Origin: Puniceicoccales bacterium | Lineage (GTDB): Bacteria; Verrucomicrobiota; Verrucomicrobiia; Opitutales; Oceanipulchritudinaceae | DNA length: 11,566 nucleotides | Assembly (NCBI GenBank): GCA_030595525.1 | Contig: JAUVDD010000028.1 | Coordinates: 1-11,566, forward strand | Reading direction: 5' to 3' | In this document: positions 6,921-11,566 of the stretch, one piece after another | How positions within the stretch are numbered: the first letter of the stretch is position 1 | Layout: each line of letters starts with the position of its first letter | Notes under the pieces: model-generated | What the model saw: the letters and a program-made list of their open reading frames with translations, nothing else | The model's database searches: none | What the model was told of the DNA's origin: nothing | Position numbers and translations under genes: made by a program

Positions 6921-8411
6921 TTAGGGAAGCTGTGTTGAACCCATCAAGTAATTATCGACCTCACGCGCCGCACCACGTCCTTCATTGATCGCCCAGACGA
7001 CCAGGCTCTGGCCGCGACGGCAGTCACCTGCGGCATAGACGCCTTCAACACTGGTAGTGAACCGACCATGATCAGCCTTAATATTCGAACGGGGATCTGT
7101 CTCCAGTCCAAGCTGATCACCTGCTGTTTCGTCCGGTCCAAGGAAGCCCATCGCAAGTGTTACCAACTGAGCTGGTATCGTGCGTCGTGTGCCTTCTTTC
7201 TTCACTGGAACAAACTGACCTTGTTCGTTCTTGTCCCATTCTACGTCGATGATTTCTAATCCAGTTAGATTCCCTTTTCCATCATCAATAAAGCGTTCTG
7301 TCATTACCAGATACTGGCGCGGATCCGCACCTTGCAGAGCAGCAGCTTCTTCCTGTCCATAGTCCATCTTGTAGACTTTCGGCCATTCCGGCCATGGATT
7401 ATTCGGCTGACGTGATTCAGGGGGTTTGGGGAGAATCTCCAATTGAACAACATTCCTGGCACCATGACGAATCGATGTACCCACACAGTCAGTACCCGTA
7501 TCACCGCCACCAATTACCACGACATCCTTGTCCTTGGCATTGATCACAGGAAGAGATCCATCAAATTCAGTATCGAGGATGTGCTTCGTGTTTCCGGTGA
7601 GGAAGTCCATGGCGAAATGCACTCCGCTAAACTCCCGTCCAGGAATCGGTAAATCACGTGGCTTGGTTGCTCCCGTACAGAAGACTACCGCATCGAATTT
7701 TTCCTTCAAATCCGTAGAAGAAACATCCTTACCAATTTCGCATCCTGTAACAAAACTGATGCCTTCAGCTTCCATCAATTCCACTCGGCGAAGAACAACT
7801 TCCTTCTTCTCCAGCTTCATATTGGGAATACCGTACATCAGCAAACCACCTACGCGATCGGCACGCTCATAAACCGTTACCTCATGACCTGCCTGGTTCA
7901 ACTGGTCCGCACAGGCAAGACCCGCAGGGCCTGAACCAATCACAGCAACCGTTTTACCAGTGCGGTTCTTCGGAGGATTTGGAGTCATCCAGCCTTCGTC
8001 CCATCCACGGTCAATGATTGAACATTCCATGTTTTTAATGGTTACTGGTAGCTCGATTACTCCGAGCACACAGGATCCCTCACATGGTGCCGGACAAACA
8101 CGACCCGTAAACTCCGGAAAATTGTTTGTTTTCTGGAGACGGTTCAATGCCTCTTTCCAGCGACCGCGATAAACAAGGTCGTTAAACTCGGGTATCAGGT
8201 TGTTAATCGGGCAACCACTGGCCATGCCGGAAACAAGATGTCCCGTATGACAGAATGGTGTTCCGCAGTCCATGCAGCGCGAACCCTGATTGCGAAGGTG
8301 CTCCTCTTCAGGATGCACTTTAAACTCACCCCAGTGCTTGATCCGCTCTTTCGGATCTTTCTCCGAGATGGTCTTCCGTTCTACTTCAAGAAATCCGGTT
8401 GGTTTTCCCAT
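6921..8411 (-). CDS. gltD: Glutamate synthase, small (beta) subunit, NADPH-type
   Basis: 496 residues, slightly longer than the roughly 470-480 usual for GltD. It takes electrons from NADPH to FAD and passes them through Fe-S clusters to the large subunit, which makes two glutamates from glutamine and 2-oxoglutarate. The N-terminal Fe-S domain carries cysteines at 46, 49, 54 and 67 ([14 protein letters not shown], then GCPINN) and at 106, 110 and 114 ([10 protein letters not shown]). The first dinucleotide fold is [17 protein letters not shown] (155-171, FAD), followed by [13 protein letters not shown] (188-200). The second is [13 protein letters not shown] (297-309, NADPH). The C-terminal FAD contact is [17 protein letters not shown] (459-475). 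It lies 25 bases after gltB, with a weak GAAAG ten bases before the ATG, and 11 bases before manA. The order gltB-gltD supports GltD over the related NADPH-dependent oxidoreductases with the same fold. Confidence 0.97.
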   Translation of the reverse strand: MGKPTGFLEVERKTISEKDPKERIKHWGEFKVHPEEEHLRNQGSRCMDCGTPFCHTGHLVSGMASGCPINNLIPEFNDLVYRGRWKEALNRLQKTNNFPEFTGRVCPAPCEGSCVLGVIELPVTIKNMECSIIDRGWDEGWMTPNPPKNRTGKTVAVIGSGPAGLACADQLNQAGHEVTVYERADRVGGLLMYGIPNMKLEKKEVVLRRVELMEAEGISFVTGCEIGKDVSSTDLKEKFDAVVFCTGATKPRDLPIPGREFSGVHFAMDFLTGNTKHILDTEFDGSLPVINAKDKDVVVIGGGDTGTDCVGTSIRHGARNVVQLEILPKPPESRQPNNPWPEWPKVYKMDYGQEEAAALQGADPRQYLVMTERFIDDGKGNLTGLEIIDVEWDKNEQGQFVPVKKEGTRRTIPAQLVTLAMGFLGPDETAGDQLGLETDPRSNIKADHGRFTTSVEGVYAAGDCRRGQSLVVWAINEGRGAAREVDNYLMGSTQLP

Positions 8412-8436
8412 GATTATTTATCTTTCGCAATTGTAG

Positions 8437-11400
8437 TTAGTTACCGGCTACACGTGCCAGGTCGTTCAAGTTCGCTTCGAATGCAGCCATCGCCGCCTCA
8501 TCTCCAGAGAGCCCCTGCTCTTCCACCCTTTTAAAGGCGTTTAACATGCGCTCGTAGTCACGTGGCATTACCTTCACGAATTTCGGCAACAGCTCGTCCC
8601 AATTATCAAGGACCCACTGGCCACGTTCTGATTTGGTGTAAGAAACATGTTCTGCCACTCGTGCCTTAACTGCCTTAATCTCGGCCTCATCGCAATCCAC
8701 GAGGCGATAGAGATTCACCATGTCGTGATTGAGAAGGGTATCGAAATCACCCTTTTCATCGAGCACAAATGCTGTTCCACCTGACATACCGGCTGCAAAG
8801 TTTCGTCCGGTACTTCCGATGACAACCACTTCTCCACCAGTCATGTATTCGCAGGCATGGTCACCAACACCCTCGACAATCGCTCGTACGCCTGAATTCC
8901 GAACGCAGAAGCGCTCTCCAGCAATGCCGTTAATAAAGGCATCCCCTTCAGTCGCACCATAAAAGGCCACGTTTCCGATCAGAGTTTGTTCATCCGCCTT
9001 GAACTTGGATCCTCGTGGCGGGTAAACAACGACCTTCGATCCTGACATGCCTTTTCCTAGATAGTCATTGGCGTCACCTTCGAGTACGAAGGTCATGCCA
9101 CGTGGCGTAAATGCTCCAAACGACTGGCCGGCACTACCGTTAAACTTCAAACAAACGGTATCTTCCGGTAATCCTTTGCCACCATGAACACGGGTGATCG
9201 CGCTACCTGTGATCGTTCCAACCACACGGTTCACATTGATGATTGGTAATTCCACTTTCACCTTTTCGCCACGCTCTATGGCGGGCTTGCAGAGGTGAAG
9301 CAGATGAGTCACATCAAGCGCTGCGGCTAATCCGTGATCTTGTTTCTTCTGGCAATAAGTACCGACATTTTCATCAACATCCGGCTTATGGAACACACTC
9401 GTCAGGTCAATTCCCTTGGCCTTCCAGTGATCAACAGCTTCCAGTGTGTCGAGAACCTCCACATGACCAACCATTGCGTTGATTGTACGAAATCCGAGCT
9501 CTGCCATGATTTCACGTAATTCCATCGCGATGAATTTCATGAAATTCACTACGTGCTCAGGTTTTCCAGTGAAGTTCTTCCGCAACCGCGGATTCTGGGT
9601 AGCAACACCAACTGGACACGTGTTTTTCTGGCAAACCCGCATCATCAAGCAACCCATGGTTACTAGTGGTGCAGTCGCAAATCCGTATTCCTCAGCTCCA
9701 AGAAGTGCGGCAATGGCAACATCCCGACCTGTTTTCAACTGACCGTCTGTCTCCAGAACAACACGGCTACGAAGGTCGTTCAACAGGAGAATCTGATTTG
9801 TTTCAGCAAGCCCCAGCTCCCACGGAGCACCAGCGTTATAAATTGAGGAAGCAGGAGAAGCACCCGTTCCGCCATCATGACCGGAAATCAGAATCACATC
9901 AGCGTGCCCCTTGGCCACACCGGCAGCAATTGTCCCGACTCCGACTTCCGCCACCAGCTTCACGTTGATACGTGCGTTGCGGTTGGCATTTTTCAGATCA
10001 TGGATCAATTCGGCCAAATCCTCAATTGAGTAAATATCGTGGTGAGGAGGAGGTGAAACCAATCCAACACCCGGGGTTGAATGTCGTACCTTGGCTACCC
10101 ATGGATAAACTTTGGATCCGGGCAATTCACCGCCTTCACCGGGCTTGGCACCCTGAGAAATCTTAATTTGGATTTCGTCGGAATTCACGAGGTATTCACT
10201 CGTCACTCCAAAACGACCGGAGGCTACCTGCTTGATCGATGATCGTTTACTGTCTCCGTTTGCCATTGGCTTGAATCGGGAAGGATCTTCCCCTCCTTCA
10301 CCAGTGTTGGACTTACCACCTACACGATTCATCCCGATCGCCAATGTTTCATGAGCTTCCTGGGAAATGGAGCCATAAGACATGGCGCCTGTTTTGAATC
10401 GTTTGGTGATCTCTTCAACCGATTCGACTTCGTCAATTGAGACTGACTTACGGCGATCCTTGAATCGCATCAGACCACGCAGAGTGCTGAAACTTTCACT
10501 GTGATCATTCACTTCAGAAGAATACTCCTTGAATGTTGAATAATCGCCTGTGCGAACCGCTTTCTGCAAAAGATGGATGGTGCGCGGATTAAACAGGTGA
10601 TACTCTCCGTTCTTACGCCACTGGTACATGCCTCCCGGATCGAGGGCTTGCTCATCGTCATCATTATGCCTGTCCGGAAAAGCATTTCGATGACGGATCA
10701 ATGTTTCTTCAGCAACCTGCTCAATTCCGACTCCTTCAACGCGACCGGCTGTTCCGGTGAAATACTTCTTAACAAGTTTCGTGTTCAATCCGATCGCTTC
10801 GAAAATCTGTGCCCCCCGATAGGATGCAACAGTGGAAATCCCCATTTTGGCCATCGTTTTGACGACACCCTTAATCGATCCTTTGAGGTAATTATAAATC
10901 GCCTTATCGAGATCCATATCGAGCATATCATCCTCGATCATCTTGCTTAACGATTCAAAGGCCATGTAAGGATTTATTGCATCCGCGCCGTATCCCAGAA
11001 GCACCGCAAAGTGATGCACTTCACGCGCCTCACCTGTCTCCAGTACAATGGATACCCGGGTACGTGTTCCTGACCGGACCAAATGGTGATGCAAACCTCC
11101 CATTGCCAAGAGCGTCGGTATGGCGGCTTTTTTCTTGGTAATATTCCTGTCGGAAAGGATGAGAATATTGACTCCACTAAGAATCGCATCGTCTGCAGAC
11201 TTAAAAAGCTTTTCCAATGCGTTTCCCAAGCCTTCTCCTCCCTGACCCACAGAGAAAAGTGTATCCAGAGTCGCCGAAACGAATCCCTCCTGGGAAATTT
11301 CCTCAAACTGGGCAAGTGCCTTGTTATCGATAAGTGGACTCTGCAAGCGTACCATCCGGCAACTTTCCGGGCCGGGCTTCAGTAAATTGCCTTCTGATCC

Positions 11401-11566
11401 AATGAAAGTCTCGGTTGCCGTCACCAGTTCTTCACGAATACAATCCAGGGCAGGATTGGTTACCTGGGCGAAGATTTGCTTGAAGTACTGATACAGCAGC
11501 TTCGATTGGTTCGACAGCACCGCCAGTGGCGTATCATTCCCCATTGAGGCAATCGGTTGAACACCT
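8437..11566 (-). CDS. gltB: Glutamate synthase, large (alpha) subunit, C-terminal 1042 codons; 5' end beyond window
   Basis: The frame runs open to the right edge. The ATG at 11544 is not the start: the codons before it read GVQPIAS, continuing the family motif into [12 protein letters not shown] full GltB is about 1500 residues, so roughly the first 450-480, including the glutaminase domain with its N-terminal cysteine nucleophile, are missing. Numbered from Met 11544: the central domain is about 1-290; the FMN-binding synthase domain about 350-760 has [14 protein letters not shown] (411-424), [16 protein letters not shown] (461-476) and [11 protein letters not shown] (554-564); the 3Fe-4S cysteines are C632, C638 and C643 ([15 protein letters not shown]), with the spacing of bacterial GltB; the GXGXG beta-helix is about 775-925 ([42 protein letters not shown]). 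It binds 2-oxoglutarate and aminates it with ammonia channelled from glutamine. First visible gene of the gltB-gltD-manA unit; its promoter is outside the window. Confidence 0.97.
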   Translation of the reverse strand, partial: GVQPIASMGNDTPLAVLSNQSKLLYQYFKQIFAQVTNPALDCIREELVTATETFIGSEGNLLKPGPESCRMVRLQSPLIDNKALAQFEEISQEGFVSATLDTLFSVGQGGEGLGNALEKLFKSADDAILSGVNILILSDRNITKKKAAIPTLLAMGGLHHHLVRSGTRTRVSIVLETGEAREVHHFAVLLGYGADAINPYMAFESLSKMIEDDMLDMDLDKAIYNYLKGSIKGVVKTMAKMGISTVASYRGAQIFEAIGLNTKLVKKYFTGTAGRVEGVGIEQVAEETLIRHRNAFPDRHNDDDEQALDPGGMYQWRKNGEYHLFNPRTIHLLQKAVRTGDYSTFKEYSSEVNDHSESFSTLRGLMRFKDRRKSVSIDEVESVEEITKRFKTGAMSYGSISQEAHETLAIGMNRVGGKSNTGEGGEDPSRFKPMANGDSKRSSIKQVASGRFGVTSEYLVNSDEIQIKISQGAKPGEGGELPGSKVYPWVAKVRHSTPGVGLVSPPPHHDIYSIEDLAELIHDLKNANRNARINVKLVAEVGVGTIAAGVAKGHADVILISGHDGGTGASPASSIYNAGAPWELGLAETNQILLLNDLRSRVVLETDGQLKTGRDVAIAALLGAEEYGFATAPLVTMGCLMMRVCQKNTCPVGVATQNPRLRKNFTGKPEHVVNFMKFIAMELREIMAELGFRTINAMVGHVEVLDTLEAVDHWKAKGIDLTSVFHKPDVDENVGTYCQKKQDHGLAAALDVTHLLHLCKPAIERGEKVKVELPIINVNRVVGTITGSAITRVHGGKGLPEDTVCLKFNGSAGQSFGAFTPRGMTFVLEGDANDYLGKGMSGSKVVVYPPRGSKFKADEQTLIGNVAFYGATEGDAFINGIAGERFCVRNSGVRAIVEGVGDHACEYMTGGEVVVIGSTGRNFAAGMSGGTAFVLDEKGDFDTLLNHDMVNLYRLVDCDEAEIKAVKARVAEHVSYTKSERGQWVLDNWDELLPKFVKVMPRDYERMLNAFKRVEEQGLSGDEAAMAAFEANLNDLARVAGN

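Noticed and set aside
8412..8436. Possible regulatory element or small RNA in the gltB-gltD gap
   Set aside because: Only 25 bases, AT-rich, no hairpin seen; it is best read as an ordinary intercistronic spacer with a weak ribosome binding site.
11542..11544. ATG as start of gltB
   Set aside because: The codons upstream continue the conserved family sequence ([11 protein letters not shown]), so this Met is internal and the gene extends beyond the window.
1..11566. tRNA, rRNA, CRISPR, insertion sequence or prophage elements
   Set aside because: Genes fill almost all of the window; the largest gap is 64 bases, and no repeat array, transposase or RNA fold was seen.

Overview
The window holds eight protein-coding genes, packed almost end to end, in three transcription units. 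It contains no recognisable RNA gene, mobile element or CRISPR array. The organism looks like a Gram-negative bacterium: it has a Kdo-pathway type arabinose-5-phosphate isomerase and a probable lipoprotein with a LysM domain. Base composition is roughly balanced. The gene set and the flavour of the sequences would fit Verrucomicrobiota (Opitutae-like), but that placement is an inference from memory of such proteins, not something the sequence proves.

Layout from left to right. (1) Positions 1-1439, minus strand: a TPR/coiled-coil/LysM probable lipoprotein is followed by a cysteine desulfurase (NifS/IscS family), which is cut by the left edge. The two genes overlap by one base (TGATG). (2) Positions 1440-1503: a 64-bp divergent intergenic region that carries a perfect 7-bp inverted repeat with a 20-bp spacer. 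(3) Positions 1504-5733, plus strand: KpsF/KdsD-type sugar-phosphate isomerase, then a peptide-type ABC ATPase without permeases, then a large Ski2-like DExH helicase. The gaps are 11 and 1 bases, so this is very probably one transcript. (4) Positions 5743-11566, minus strand: glutamate synthase large subunit (gltB, cut by the right edge), small subunit (gltD) and a class I mannose-6-phosphate isomerase (manA), read leftwards with gaps of 25 and 11 bases. Units 3 and 4 converge with only nine bases between the stop codons.

How the genes work together: GltB and GltD form NADPH-type glutamate synthase, the ammonia-assimilation partner of glutamine synthetase. ManA links fructose-6-phosphate to mannose and GDP-mannose precursors. 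KdsD makes arabinose-5-phosphate for Kdo in lipopolysaccharide. The cysteine desulfurase supplies sulfur for Fe-S clusters or thio-modifications, and both GltB and GltD carry Fe-S clusters, although no regulatory link is visible. The least conventional part is the kpsF-ABC-helicase unit. Its helicase has non-standard motifs II (DEYQ) and III (SGS) and a C-terminal half of about 470 residues that I cannot assign. Most of the window is ordinary housekeeping sequence. I see no convincing new multi-gene system, but the helicase and its operon deserve a second look.
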